DNA of 64,000 bases from JAVBWI01 sp036677445 (GCA_036677445.1 JAVBWI010000004.1:186001-250000); one strand, 5' to 3'. Numbered from the stretch's first letter, positions 1 through 9,065 are shown. Numbers and translations are program-made. The notes: generated from the sequence alone by a model not told the origin.

Positions 1-823
1 CCTCGATATTGATGGAAACGATCCTGCGCGAAACCGGCGTATCACACAGGCGCCCATTAATATCGAAGAAATTGGCGCAAATATCGCCCACAGCCTTCCG
101 CTCGATCAGCTTGTTGATGATTTCGGGACTGTACCGGTAATAGGAAGCATAGCTGGTGCTCAGCTCCGGCTTCTCGCCAATCCCTATCAGCGTCAGGTCC
201 GCGTGTTTGCTGCGGTTAAGCGCATCCATGATATGCGGCTCCTGCTTGATGCTTGCGCAAAGCTCCTCTGTCTGGCAAATATAGGGGGCGTTTATGATAT
301 AGCCTGTACCGCCGTACTTGCGCAACAACCGCTCAACGATGAGTCCGGGCTGAATGATAGAATCCGCCGTACCTGCGCCGCCAATTAATGTAATGACTTC
401 AAGGCCTGTGATACTATGGTCCTCCGTGAGCAGTTCGGACATCATTTCCAGCGTCCGCCCCCAGGCGATACCGATACGCATGCCGCTTTGTATCTCGTTT
501 TCAATGTATTGCGCGCCCGCCACGGCGAGCACGCGGTTAATTTCCTGCGCGTCGTCCACGATGGGGTTGATAACCCTTGCGGCTTGCAGATGGTACCTCT
601 CGCACAGCCTGTCCTCGAGTATCATGGCCTGCTTCATATTGCGGCGATCGACAATCTCGACCTTGACCATGCCCTCCTCGCGCGCCTCCTTCAACAGCTT
701 GTTGAGCGTGGTGCGGGAAACGTTGAGCATCTGTGCCACATCGGCCTGTATCATGCCTTTTTCCAGGCAATAATACGCCGCCTTGAGCTTGATATAATAC
801 CGTTCATCCGCTTTGAGGGACAT
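1..823 (-). CDS. SorC/DeoR-type sugar-binding transcriptional regulator, 3' end cut by window edge
   Basis: This frame is open from an ATG at 823 to the left edge without a stop, so the C-terminus is missing; about 274 residues are visible. The first 55 residues form a winged helix-turn-helix (IQADVAQMLNVSRTTLNKLL, then EAREEGMVKVEI), as in SorC-family regulators. The rest matches the sugar-phosphate-binding effector domain (RIGIAWGRTLEMM, then TLIGGAGTAD). A GTG two codons upstream is an alternative start. The gene lies 63 bp after the E3 gene on the same strand, at the end of the dehydrogenase operon, so it probably regulates that operon in response to a small phosphorylated or keto metabolite. 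The family call is firm; the effector is unknown. Confidence 0.88.
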   Translation of the reverse strand, partial: MSLKADERYYIKLKAAYYCLEKGMIQADVAQMLNVSRTTLNKLLKEAREEGMVKVEIVDRRNMKQAMILEDRLCERYHLQAARVINPIVDDAQEINRVLAVAGAQYIENEIQSGMRIGIAWGRTLEMMSELLTEDHSITGLEVITLIGGAGTADSIIQPGLIVERLLRKYGGTGYIINAPYICQTEELCASIKQEPHIMDALNRSKHADLTLIGIGEKPELSTSYASYYRYSPEIINKLIERKAVGDICANFFDINGRLCDTPVSRRIVSINIE

Positions 824-886
824 GGCTTTCACCGCCTCTTTTTCCGCTTCATTGCGGAACTATTGTATTCTGCTCCCCTATTTGTA

Positions 887-2263
887 TCATGCTTTCTTTG
901 GAAGGTGGATACAACGGCCCAGCGCATCCGCGCAGGCCTCCATAAACGCTTCCGAGCAGGTTGGGTGCGCATGCATAATATCCGCCGCCTCGTGTACGGT
1001 GCCTTCGAGCGCCATGACCGCGCACGCTTCGGCAATCATTTCCGTTGCGGCGCCGCCGAATATGTGTACGCCCAGCAGCTCGCCGTACTTTGCGTCCGCA
1101 ATGACCTTTACAAACCCTTCGGGCTCACCCGCAGAAAGCGCGCGCCCATTGGCTGCGAATGGGAAGCGGCCTACGGTAACCTCACCCTTCGCCCGCGCCT
1201 GCTCTTCCGTAAGGCCGACGGATGCCGCTTCCGGCAGAGTATATACACAGGAAGGCACCCGGGACAGCTCCGCCGTCCGTTCCTGACCCATGCAGCAGGC
1301 CGCGGCAACCTCGCCCATATGGAACGCGGCGTGGGCCAGCATGGAACGACCGTTCATATCGCCCGGGGCGTAGATGTTAGGGATGCTGGTACGCATATGG
1401 TCATCCACCACCACGCGGCCCCGCGACTGTTCGATTTTATCCGCCATCTTGCCCAGGCAGCTTAAATCCGCAACGCGGCCGATGGAAAGCAGCACCTTAT
1501 CCGCTTCAAGGGCTTCGCCGGAAGCGAGTACGACCGTCTTTCCATCGCGTTCCACAACACCTTCTACCTTCCGGCCGGTATAGATTGAGACGCCGAGCGC
1601 TTCCAGGCTTTGCCTTACGCCCGCGCTGATATCCGCATCGAGCACAGGAAGAATATTGTCGCACAGCTCCACGATACTCACACGGCTGCCGAAGTTTGCG
1701 AACGCCGTGGCAAGCTCGCAGCCGATCACGCCGCCGCCGATGACCACCAGCTTTTCCGGCAGCTCGGTAAGTTCCAGCGCGCCGTCGGATGTGATGACAT
1801 TCGGATGATCCGATCCGGGGAAAGGCAACCGCCCCGCGCGCGACCCGCCGCAGAGTATGATATTGCGCGCCGAATACAGTTTGCCGTCACAGGCGATCTC
1901 CGTTTCGCTGTTTAACTGCGCGCTTGCGCGTATTACTTGTACGCCGCGGGAGCGCAAAAGTCCTGCAACGCCCGTGGTCAATTTTTTCACCACGCTCGCC
2001 TTATAGGAGAATACCTGTTTCATATCCACCGAGACAGCCGTATCACAGCGGATGCCGCGCTGCGCCGCATGGCGGATGTTCTGCATATATTCGGCGGTTT
2101 TGATGTATGCCTTTGTGGGAATGCAGCCGCGGTTGAGGCAGGTGCCGCCCACCGTATCCTGCTCAAACAGAATGACCTTGCCGCCAAGCTGCGCACCCTT
2201 AATGGCCGCAACATACCCGGCGGGGCCGCCGCCTATGACCGCTATATCGTATATTTGTTCCAT
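887..2263 (-). CDS. lpdA: dihydrolipoyl dehydrogenase (E3)
   Basis: This flavoprotein reoxidises the dihydrolipoyl groups of the E2 subunit and passes electrons to NAD. The 458-residue protein has an N-terminal FAD-binding motif (GGGPAGYVAA, about residues 11-20), the redox-active disulfide CLNRGC (Cys42/Cys47), a second Rossmann motif for NAD (VIGGGVIGCELA) and the C-terminal active-site segment HPTCSEAF with the His-Glu dyad. The ATG at 2263 is chosen because AAGGAGC sits 7 nt upstream; an in-frame ATG eight codons earlier lacks such a site. It follows the E2 gene by 40 bp and is the fourth gene of the complex operon. Confidence 0.95.
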   Translation of the reverse strand: MEQIYDIAVIGGGPAGYVAAIKGAQLGGKVILFEQDTVGGTCLNRGCIPTKAYIKTAEYMQNIRHAAQRGIRCDTAVSVDMKQVFSYKASVVKKLTTGVAGLLRSRGVQVIRASAQLNSETEIACDGKLYSARNIILCGGSRAGRLPFPGSDHPNVITSDGALELTELPEKLVVIGGGVIGCELATAFANFGSRVSIVELCDNILPVLDADISAGVRQSLEALGVSIYTGRKVEGVVERDGKTVVLASGEALEADKVLLSIGRVADLSCLGKMADKIEQSRGRVVVDDHMRTSIPNIYAPGDMNGRSMLAHAAFHMGEVAAACCMGQERTAELSRVPSCVYTLPEAASVGLTEEQARAKGEVTVGRFPFAANGRALSAGEPEGFVKVIADAKYGELLGVHIFGGAATEMIAEACAVMALEGTVHEAADIMHAHPTCSEAFMEACADALGRCIHLPKKA

Positions 2264-2303
2264 TTTTATCGCTCCTTGTGGGGTCAAAATGCCAGCTATG
2301 GCG

Positions 2304-3608
2304 TTACATCAGCAGATCGAGCGGATTCTCCAGCAATTGTTTGAGCCGCAGGCAGAACTTCGCCGCAAGTACGCCGTCAAGTATGCGGTGATCGTAGCTC
2401 AGGCACAGCCGCATTACTTTTTTCACAACGACATTGCCGTCTGAAAGCGCCAGCTCGTCGCGGATACAGCCCGCGCCGAGTATTGCGGCATCAGACATGT
2501 TGATCATGGGCGTGAACGATTCTACCTCGTACATGCCGAGGTTGGAAATCGTGAACGTGCTGCCGCCCATCTCATCCATGCGCAGGCCGCCGCTGCGGGC
2601 GCGCTTGGCAAGATTCTTCGCGGTGGCGGAAAGCTCCGGGAATGTCATCCGCTGCGCGTTGTGCAGCACAGGAACCAGCAAGCTATCCTCCGTGCCAACG
2701 GCAAACCCAATGTGCGCGCCGTTCTTTACAACGAGCGTATCCCCGTCGAGCGAAGTGCGCATGCAAGGCGTTTCATATACGGCAATCGCGCACGCACGCA
2801 GCAGGAAATCGTTGAGCGAGAACTTTTCCGTTTCCGCGCGATTTTTGTTCAGCCGTGCGCGCAGTGGGATCAATTCCGTCACATCCACGACGATATTCTG
2901 CGTGACGGAAGGAATCTGCGTGTGGCTTTGCACCATGCGCGCCGCAAGCACTTTGCGCCTGCCGGGCATAGGCGTACGAGTTTCCGTATCCGGCTCGGCC
3001 ACAGTCTGTGCGCCCTGCTTTGCCATGGCGGTGAGCACATCCTGCTTTATAAGTTTGCCTGCAAAGCCGGTGCCCGCGATTGCCGACGTATCCACGCCAT
3101 GTTCCGTCGCGATGCGCTGTGCGAGCGGCGTGATATGTGCCGCGCGCTCAATATCCGCCCCTACGATTTCTCCGTGGCGGCCGCTGGGCGTTACACCGGA
3201 AAGCGCGACGCCCTGTTCACGCGCAAGTTTTTTGGCATAGGGGGTTGCCATGCCGGTTGTCGCGGAAGAAGCGGCGGTGGGTGCGGCCACGGGGGCGGCT
3301 GCAGGCGTATCGGATGCAGCCGCGGCGCTTGGAGCGGCCTGCTGCGCGTCCCGGTCGGGAACGCGCTCGCCCGCAGCGCCTATCCAGCCGATCGTTGAAA
3401 GGACCGGCACGACCGTACCCTCCTCCACCAGCTTGGCAAGCAGTATGCCGGCCGCGGGCGCTTCGGATTCCATGGCGATTTTATCTGTTTCTATCTCCAT
3501 GATAGGTTCGTTCATTTCCACGGGGTCGCCGACATTCTTGAGCCAGCGGACCAGCGTGCCCTCCTCCATAGCCATGCCGGCCTTGGGCATAAAAATCGCG
3601 GTTGCCAT
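2304..3608 (-). CDS. dihydrolipoamide acyltransferase (E2) of a 2-oxo acid/acetoin dehydrogenase complex
   Basis: This is the core subunit that transfers the acyl group to CoA. The 434-residue protein has an N-terminal lipoyl domain (ETDKIAME, lipoyl Lys43) and an Ala/Pro-rich linker at about 85-118. Two tandem peripheral-subunit-binding domains follow (about 121-156, starting TPYAKKLAREQGV, and 158-192, starting TPLAQRIATEHGV). The C-terminal catalytic domain carries HRILDG (407-412, active-site His). One binding domain is usual in E2 proteins, so the pair is notable. AAGGAGAG precedes the ATG by about 12 nt. The gene lies 24 bp after E1beta. The sequence alone does not decide between pyruvate and acetoin as substrate. 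Confidence 0.93.
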   Translation of the reverse strand: MATAIFMPKAGMAMEEGTLVRWLKNVGDPVEMNEPIMEIETDKIAMESEAPAAGILLAKLVEEGTVVPVLSTIGWIGAAGERVPDRDAQQAAPSAAAASDTPAAAPVAAPTAASSATTGMATPYAKKLAREQGVALSGVTPSGRHGEIVGADIERAAHITPLAQRIATEHGVDTSAIAGTGFAGKLIKQDVLTAMAKQGAQTVAEPDTETRTPMPGRRKVLAARMVQSHTQIPSVTQNIVVDVTELIPLRARLNKNRAETEKFSLNDFLLRACAIAVYETPCMRTSLDGDTLVVKNGAHIGFAVGTEDSLLVPVLHNAQRMTFPELSATAKNLAKRARSGGLRMDEMGGSTFTISNLGMYEVESFTPMINMSDAAILGAGCIRDELALSDGNVVVKKVMRLCLSYDHRILDGVLAAKFCLRLKQLLENPLDLLM

Positions 3609-3632
3609 ATATGCCGTACCTCTCCTTCTTAT

Positions 3633-4607
3633 TTAGAGAACGTCGCGTATTGCGGCCTCAATCCTGTCCGTGTTGGGCAGGGCGTGCTTTTCCAGATTGG
3701 GGTTAAAGGGTAGCGGGCAGCTCATCGCACCCACGCGCTTAATGGGGGCGTCCAGATAATAGAACGCCTCGCTGTCGGAAATGACCCCGGCGATCTCCCC
3801 GCCAAAGCCACCGAACTCAACCGCTTCATGAACGATGACGGCCCGGTGCGTTTTTTTGACGGAGCGGATGATGGCTTCGCGGTCCAGCGGCACCAGCGTG
3901 CGCAGGTCCACTACCTCGACGCTCTTCCCTTCTTTTTCCAGCTTATCGGCTACCTCAAGCGCCATTTGCACGGTGCGCCCATACGTGATGACGGACACAT
4001 CCTTCCCCGCACGTTTGACATCCGCCACACCGAACGGGATTAAATACTCCTCTTCGGGCACGGGTCCCTTTTTGCGGTAAAGCAGCTTGGATTCCAGGAA
4101 TATCACAGGGTCGTTGTCGCGTATGGCGGTCTTCAACAACCCTTTCGCATCGTAAGCTGTGGAAGGCATGACAACCTTGAGCCCCGGTACGTGCGCATAC
4201 ATCACCTCAAGCGACTGCGAATGCTGTGCCGCGGCGCCGGTGCCGCCGCCGGAAGCGGTGCGCAGCACCATGGGGACATGTACCTTGCCGCCGAACATAT
4301 AATGCATTTTGGCGGCCTGATTGATGATTTGGTCATAGCAGACAGCCATAAAATCGGAAAACATCAGTTCCACGATAGGACGCATGCCGGTAATGGCGGA
4401 GCCGATGGCACAGCCCATAAACCCTGTTTCGGAAATAGGCGTGTCGATAACGCGTTCTTCGCCGAATTCCTGCACCATTCCGCGGGATACGCCAAACGCC
4501 CCGCAGTACACGCCGATATCCTCGCCCATAAAGTATACGTCGTTATCGCGGCGCATTTCTTCGCACATTGCCTCTTTTATGGCTTCGGCATAAGTGATCT
4601 CTCTCAT
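3633..4607 (-). CDS. dehydrogenase complex E1 component, beta subunit
   Basis: This is the thiamine-diphosphate-dependent E1 beta subunit, a 324-residue partner of the alpha subunit upstream. It starts MREITYAEAIKEAM and contains the family blocks GEDIGVYCGAFGVSRG, DTPISETGFMG, the KTAIRDNDPVIFLESK region and the C-terminal EAVEFGGFGGEIAG. The ATG at 4607 is preceded by a strong AAGGAGG site; the longer open frame upstream only overlaps the end of E1alpha. The gap to E1alpha is 13 bp, typical of co-translated subunits. It resembles acetoin-type and branched/pyruvate-type E1beta about equally, so the substrate is left open. Confidence 0.93.
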   Translation of the reverse strand: MREITYAEAIKEAMCEEMRRDNDVYFMGEDIGVYCGAFGVSRGMVQEFGEERVIDTPISETGFMGCAIGSAITGMRPIVELMFSDFMAVCYDQIINQAAKMHYMFGGKVHVPMVLRTASGGGTGAAAQHSQSLEVMYAHVPGLKVVMPSTAYDAKGLLKTAIRDNDPVIFLESKLLYRKKGPVPEEEYLIPFGVADVKRAGKDVSVITYGRTVQMALEVADKLEKEGKSVEVVDLRTLVPLDREAIIRSVKKTHRAVIVHEAVEFGGFGGEIAGVISDSEAFYYLDAPIKRVGAMSCPLPFNPNLEKHALPNTDRIEAAIRDVL

Positions 4608-4620
4608 GCTGGTATCCTCC

Positions 4621-5646
4621 TTAGAATTCGTCCGCAAACACGTTATCCAGTACGCCTTCCACCGCGGGTTCCGGGCTGGCCTTCGCGAAAGCCACGGCGT
4701 CTTCGATAAGCGTGGTGGTTTTCGTATCCATCTCGTCGATCTCTGCCTCGGTGAATACGCCTCGTTCAAGCAACATCGTACGGAAACGCTTGATGGGGCA
4801 GCGCTCCTTCCAGCTGTTGATCTCTTCCTTGGTGCGGTACAGGTTGCCGTCGCTCTTGGAGTGGCCGGAAATGCGGTAGGTATGCTCCACGATCAGCGCA
4901 GGCCCATTCTTGACGGCATATGCGCGCGCGCGGCGGACAGTCTCGTATACTGCGAGCACGTCGTTGCCGTCCACCTCATAGGACTGCATGCCGTAGCCGA
5001 CGGCGCGCTTTGTCAAATCAGTCTCGTTGACAACCTTGCGAAGCGGCGTGGACATACCGTACGTATTGTTGATCAGCACGAACAGTACCGGCAGCTTCCA
5101 GGCCGCGGCGAGGTTCATCGCCTCATGCACCGCGCCTTCGTTGGAAGAACCGTCGCCAAAAAACGCCACGCATACCCTGTCCAGACCGCGGCGCTTGCAG
5201 GTAAACGCCGCGCCGCACGCAAGCGGCGCGTTTGCGCCGAGTATGCCGTTGGCGCCGAGTATGCCAAGATCAAAATCCGCAATATGCATGGAGCCGCCGC
5301 GCCCACGGCACTGTCCGGCTTCACGGGCAAGGATTTCCGCCATCATATGATGCACGTTGCAGCCCTTGCCTATTGCCTGCCCGTGCCCGCGATGGGTGGC
5401 AAGCATATAATCTTCTTTCGTCAGGGCAAGCGTGGTGCCAACGCCCGTCGCTTCCTCGCCGATGCCAAGATGCGTCGTGCCGTGCACAAAACCTTCCGCA
5501 AACAGCCACTGCACCTTTTCTTCAAATTTACGGGTCGTCATCATGTGCTCCATCATGCTGCGCAGCAGCGCCTTATCCTCAAAGAGATCGGCATCCGTTG
5601 CGGATGTACCCATGGGAGCGGCTCCTTCGTTAGCCAGGTTCATCAT
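4621..5646 (-). CDS. dehydrogenase complex E1 component, alpha subunit
   Basis: This 341-residue subunit decarboxylates or cleaves the substrate on thiamine diphosphate and hands the product to the lipoyl arm of E2. The thiamine-diphosphate motif runs from GDGSSNEGAVHEAMN (from residue 164) to LINN (191-194). RKFEEKVQWLFAEG and HRGHGQAIGKG are further family blocks. The following segment (NNTYGMSTP, then AVGYGMQSYEVDGND) reads more like acetoin dehydrogenase AcoA than classical PdhA, an inference from remembered family sequences. The ATG at 5646 follows GGAGGG by 9 nt; a second ATG is immediately downstream. It is the first gene of the operon and sits about 120 nt after a strong promoter. Confidence 0.93.
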   Translation of the reverse strand: MMNLANEGAAPMGTSATDADLFEDKALLRSMMEHMMTTRKFEEKVQWLFAEGFVHGTTHLGIGEEATGVGTTLALTKEDYMLATHRGHGQAIGKGCNVHHMMAEILAREAGQCRGRGGSMHIADFDLGILGANGILGANAPLACGAAFTCKRRGLDRVCVAFFGDGSSNEGAVHEAMNLAAAWKLPVLFVLINNTYGMSTPLRKVVNETDLTKRAVGYGMQSYEVDGNDVLAVYETVRRARAYAVKNGPALIVEHTYRISGHSKSDGNLYRTKEEINSWKERCPIKRFRTMLLERGVFTEAEIDEMDTKTTTLIEDAVAFAKASPEPAVEGVLDNVFADEF

Positions 5647-5730
5647 ACGTCATTTCCCTCCAGATTGCGCAAAGGCAGGTCCATTTTAGTGTCCCCACCA
5701 CCGGACGTATATACGCACCGGCGGCTTAAA

Positions 5731-5821
5731 TTTACATTTGTAAAGCTATTGAGAATATCGTCAACTTATGTGTACAATATAACATCCTCGCCGCTCTTTG
5801 TCAATGCCGTTATACAAATGT
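5731..5821 (-). promoter_or_regulatory. promoter of the dehydrogenase operon with two flanking operator-like copies
   Basis: On the minus strand a near-consensus promoter reads TTGACA (5799-5804), 17-bp spacer, TATATT (5776-5781). Downstream of it lies the palindrome TTTACATTTGTAAA (5731-5744). Upstream of the -35 the same 9-mer TACAAATGT recurs at 5813-5821. The two copies are about 79 bp centre to centre. A pair of matching sites flanking a promoter fits looping repression by a tetrameric SorC/DeoR-type regulator, and the operon encodes one. The promoter is read directly; the regulator assignment is inference. Confidence 0.7.
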
Positions 5822-5885
5822 CCGGCTGAAAATCGTCACAAAACGACGCATCGGTATCGATAGTGCTCGCTGCGTTTTGCGCCAC

Positions 5886-5919
5886 AAAAAAGGAGCGCGG
5901 CCGATATGGTCTGCGCTCC
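5886..5919 (-). terminator. Rho-independent terminator downstream of the SIS gene
   Basis: GGAGCGC (5892-5898) pairs with GCGCTCC (5913-5919) around a 14-nt loop. On the minus strand the hairpin is followed directly by TTTTTT (5886-5891). It lies about 100 bp after the stop of the SIS-domain gene and just upstream of the dehydrogenase promoter, so it insulates that promoter from read-through. Confidence 0.8.
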
Positions 5920-6015
5920 ACGAAACCGGGATTCACATAGCTGGTATTGTTTGTGTGTGTTTCTTCATATTATATATGCACGCATATTGTTTCCTGCATT
6001 CCGTTCCCTGTTAAG

Positions 6016-6639
6016 CTAGTTGCGCTTTTCGTCTATCAACGTCGAAAGCCGTTCCGCGGTTTTACCCGAGGGATGAATGCGCAAAAACTCTTCCAAAGTA
6101 AAATCGCTGAACCGCATTGCCGTAAGCGTGATTGCGTCCCATGCGGCAACGGCGCCCAGCGTAGAGCTGCACGGCATGATCTTCCACTGACACGGTTCCT
6201 CACCCGTTGAAATATACATCAATATATCGCAGTTTTTGGCCAATATGGAATCACGGTTTTCCGTGACGCCGATAATGATCGCACCCTTTTCCTTGCAGCA
6301 GGGGATATAATTTACGATCTCAGGCGTATTGCCGCCCTTTGTAAAAAGAACCACTACGTCGCCCTTCTGAATCCCGCCCATCGCCCCATGCAGCGCATCT
6401 GAGGGCGACAAAAAATATGCCGGTACCTCTGTGCAGCACAGCGTATGGGCCACCCTTCTTGCCGCCGTACCCGATGTGCCGCACCCTACCGTTATCACCT
6501 TCTGCTTATTTTTCTTGACTGTAAGCAATATGTCAACGATCCGGTCAAGCACTTCATAATCGAGTACCTGTTTCAGGTTTCTGATCGCATTCGCCTCGGT
6601 ATCCAGTGTATGATCGTAGTATTCACCGTATTTACTCAT
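6016..6639 (-). CDS. SIS-domain sugar-phosphate isomerase-like protein (KpsF/GutQ type)
   Basis: This 207-residue protein consists of a single SIS domain. Visible family blocks are VGCGTSGTAARRVAHTL (about 51-67), SPSDALHGAMGGI (78-90), FTKGGNTPEIVN (99-110) and a C-terminal EEFLRIHPSGKTAERL, which aligns with the EF..HPGG..G.RL end of KpsF/GutQ arabinose-5-phosphate isomerases. CBS domains are absent, as in short family members. It probably isomerises or binds a phosphosugar; the substrate cannot be read from sequence. The ATG at 6639 is used because AAAGGATA lies about 10 nt upstream; the frame extends 21 codons further without such a site. It appears monocistronic, with its own terminator. 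Confidence 0.85.
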   Translation of the reverse strand: MSKYGEYYDHTLDTEANAIRNLKQVLDYEVLDRIVDILLTVKKNKQKVITVGCGTSGTAARRVAHTLCCTEVPAYFLSPSDALHGAMGGIQKGDVVVLFTKGGNTPEIVNYIPCCKEKGAIIIGVTENRDSILAKNCDILMYISTGEEPCQWKIMPCSSTLGAVAAWDAITLTAMRFSDFTLEEFLRIHPSGKTAERLSTLIDEKRN

Positions 6640-6741
6640 TACGCACAATATCCTTTCAAAAATAAGCCTCGCAGAATTTCTATAAGAGTATAGCACAATC
6701 AAAATCGCTTATCCAGAATCATAAAACAGAAATTGCCCGGT

Positions 6742-8709
6742 TTATGCGCCTGGGGAAGATGTTGGCTCGCCCCCGCCCACCGCAAGCGTATACAGGGGAT
6801 AGTAAACATCCTCACTGATGTAGGTCCACATGCTTCTTGTCTGCATACAGGGCCTGCCGTCCTGCAAAAAAACATGGTAAATAGTATACTCCGTATCGTC
6901 GCCGACCGGCGCCCTGTAAATATCAATTCGCTGCGTAAATTGGCCGATATCCACTGCCGGCCATGCGGCGGACCGTATCATGGAATTAAATATCGCATCG
7001 TCCACAATTTTTTGGTATTCCGCGTTATCCAGAATAGAAGTCAGGCGGACGATCTTTCCGTTTTCCACAAACGCGACGGCGTCGCCTTTTTCGGGAATCG
7101 CAAACTCACTGTCCGGCCCGATTTCGGAGACTGACGCTTCACGGCCCGGCTCAATCATGATGCTTGTGGGCCCGTCCGCGCCGCCGATGATGCCGATATC
7201 TGTACCGTTCGTTTCCTCCTGCAGCGCGGATGCCTCCTTCGCCGAGAATACGCACTTGATCAGAAAGATGTATTCGTATTCCGCAAGACGTTCCGGCTCC
7301 TGCATCAGCGTTTGGCAATCGTAGGCGCGCAGCTCCGGCTTCGTGTTGAACACTACGCCGCCGAGTATAACCGGCTCCTCCGCAGTAACCGGCCAGACGC
7401 CTTCCTCCTCGCCGCCAAATAAAAACTGTGAGGCGCTTGCGTTGGGCATGAAGTCTTTGGGTAAATCCGCGGTAAAGCCTATCCCAGCGCCGGAAGCATC
7501 GTAGAGCATCCACTCGATACCCCGAAAGGCGATATCGGCATGCTGTATCCCCTGCGAAAGTAAAATTTCACCTTTTTGCGCCGTCACGGGGAGAACATAC
7601 CGCCCCCACGTGCTCTCATAAGCGCCGCTTTGCCAGCGTTCCACATAGATGCACGCGCTTTTTATGGAATCATCCACATGATACGCATACCGGTACACAT
7701 ACCGCTGCGGCTGTACCGCAATGCTGTCGTGCTCCGCCTGCGTCAACGGCTTTTCCGTAATCGTGTTTACCGGCAGCACGACAGGGTTGGCTAAAAGAAC
7801 CACCGCGGCTGCCGCCATCACGACAATGACCGCCGCAATGGCCCAAAACGCAGGCTTTCTGTATTGCAGCACATTCTTAATGCGCAGCTTGGTGCCGCTC
7901 TCCCCGAACGCCAGCGGCGCAACGAGCGCGCTACGTGAAGACGAAACGTGCAGCAGCGTTGCGGAGTATGCCTGCCGGATATCCCCCTGCGCGCGCCGCA
8001 TCACGCTTTCGTCGCAGGAAAGCTCCATGTCTTTGCCAAAGAGCAGAAATGCAAGCCACGCCAGCGGGTTGAACCAGTGCGCCGCCAGCACCAGAAAGGA
8101 CAGCGGCTTGAAGATATGGTCAAACCGCCGGATATGCGCCCGCTCATGCAGCAGTATATGCGTGCGCTGTTCTTCTGAAAGCCCCGCGGGAATGTATATA
8201 CGCGGTTTAATGAGGCCGTAAACAAAAGCCATACCGATTTGGTCGCTTTCATATACGCCCGATTCCAGCAACGTAGCAAAGCGGATACGCTTGCGGAATT
8301 TCACGGTAGTGAACAGCGCGTACAGCAGCAAACCTATTGCAATGAGAAGCCACGTCCAGCCCCAGGACCAGAAAAGAATCTGCGCAGGGTTGGCGGAAGC
8401 CGCGGGCGAGCCCGCCGCGCTTTGTCTAAGCATGGGGTTCACCGCCGCGTTCACAAACGGAAGGCCGGTGTGGATTTCGGGAGTTTGCGCCGTAAAGAAT
8501 TCCTGCGGAATAGGCTGCGCATCGGGAATAAGCGCCGCGCTGCTTTCAAAGGAAATGGGGCAAACGAGCCGGAACAGTACAACAGCCCACAAGGCATAGG
8601 AGATCCATTTCGGCGCTTTCCTTAGCAGCAGGCGAAGTACACAGACGGCAACAATTACATAACTGCCCGTTACGCTCATGTTGAGTATGACCCGGAATAT
8701 GCTTTCCAT
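6742..8709 (-). CDS. BlaR1/MecR1-type M56 family metallopeptidase sensor
   Basis: This 655-residue membrane protein has hydrophobic segments near residues 12-30, 36-55, 112-136 and 205-225, an M56 zinc protease site HERAH (188-192) with the downstream MELSCDES (228-235), and a last membrane helix at about 288-308. The roughly 345-residue extracytoplasmic part is not a penicillin-binding domain, so it probably senses something other than beta-lactams. It includes GIIGGADGPTSI (506-517), a motif best known from Na+-translocating decarboxylase beta subunits. The start overlaps the BlaI stop by one base (TGATG), so the pair is translationally coupled. By family mechanism it would cleave or trigger loss of the repressor encoded upstream. 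Confidence 0.9.
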   Translation of the reverse strand: MESIFRVILNMSVTGSYVIVAVCVLRLLLRKAPKWISYALWAVVLFRLVCPISFESSAALIPDAQPIPQEFFTAQTPEIHTGLPFVNAAVNPMLRQSAAGSPAASANPAQILFWSWGWTWLLIAIGLLLYALFTTVKFRKRIRFATLLESGVYESDQIGMAFVYGLIKPRIYIPAGLSEEQRTHILLHERAHIRRFDHIFKPLSFLVLAAHWFNPLAWLAFLLFGKDMELSCDESVMRRAQGDIRQAYSATLLHVSSSRSALVAPLAFGESGTKLRIKNVLQYRKPAFWAIAAVIVVMAAAAVVLLANPVVLPVNTITEKPLTQAEHDSIAVQPQRYVYRYAYHVDDSIKSACIYVERWQSGAYESTWGRYVLPVTAQKGEILLSQGIQHADIAFRGIEWMLYDASGAGIGFTADLPKDFMPNASASQFLFGGEEEGVWPVTAEEPVILGGVVFNTKPELRAYDCQTLMQEPERLAEYEYIFLIKCVFSAKEASALQEETNGTDIGIIGGADGPTSIMIEPGREASVSEIGPDSEFAIPEKGDAVAFVENGKIVRLTSILDNAEYQKIVDDAIFNSMIRSAAWPAVDIGQFTQRIDIYRAPVGDDTEYTIYHVFLQDGRPCMQTRSMWTYISEDVYYPLYTLAVGGGEPTSSPGA

Positions 8710-9065
8710 CAGCCTTTCGCCTCCTCGATCATGCGCTCTAATTCCGAAATTTCTTCCTGGGTCAGCCTTCTGTCCTTTAAAAACAATGCAAGAAACGCTG
8801 GAACCGAGCCGCCAAAATTTTTTTCGAGCAGCTCCTCGCTTTCATAGCTGCCGACCTGCTCGCGGGTAATCAGCGCCGTTACGGTGGCGTTCTCGTTCTT
8901 CACATAACCGCGCTCGGCGAGCCGCCTGATCATATTGTACGTAGTGGATTTTTTCCAGCCCAAGGCGGACAGCGCCAGTTTCGAAAGCTCCGTGGAATTA
9001 ATTGGCTCCGTGTCCCAGATGATGTCCATGAACCGGCGCTCCGCGTCGAACAGCTTATATTCCAT
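8709..9065 (-). CDS. BlaI/MecI/CopY family transcriptional repressor
   Basis: The 118-residue protein has the winged-helix layout of penicillinase repressors: DAERRFMDIIW at the N-terminus, the recognition region LGWKKSTTYNMIRRLAERGYV, and a C-terminal dimerisation helix ending SELERMIEEAKG. Family members bind as dimers to inverted repeats and are inactivated by the partner M56 protease, here the next gene. GGAGGG precedes the ATG by 7 nt. A long palindrome immediately upstream (9080-9128) is its likely operator, giving autoregulation. Confidence 0.93.
   Translation of the reverse strand: MEYKLFDAERRFMDIIWDTEPINSTELSKLALSALGWKKSTTYNMIRRLAERGYVKNENATVTALITREQVGSYESEELLEKNFGGSVPAFLALFLKDRRLTQEEISELERMIEEAKG

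Noticed and set aside
416..1465. 349-residue plus-strand open frame
   Set aside because: It runs antisense to the SorC and E3 genes and its product has no family features; it is a shadow of the opposite frame's codon bias.
4594..5829. 411-residue plus-strand open frame
   Set aside because: Antisense to E1alpha and its promoter; His/Arg/Gly-rich composition without domains.
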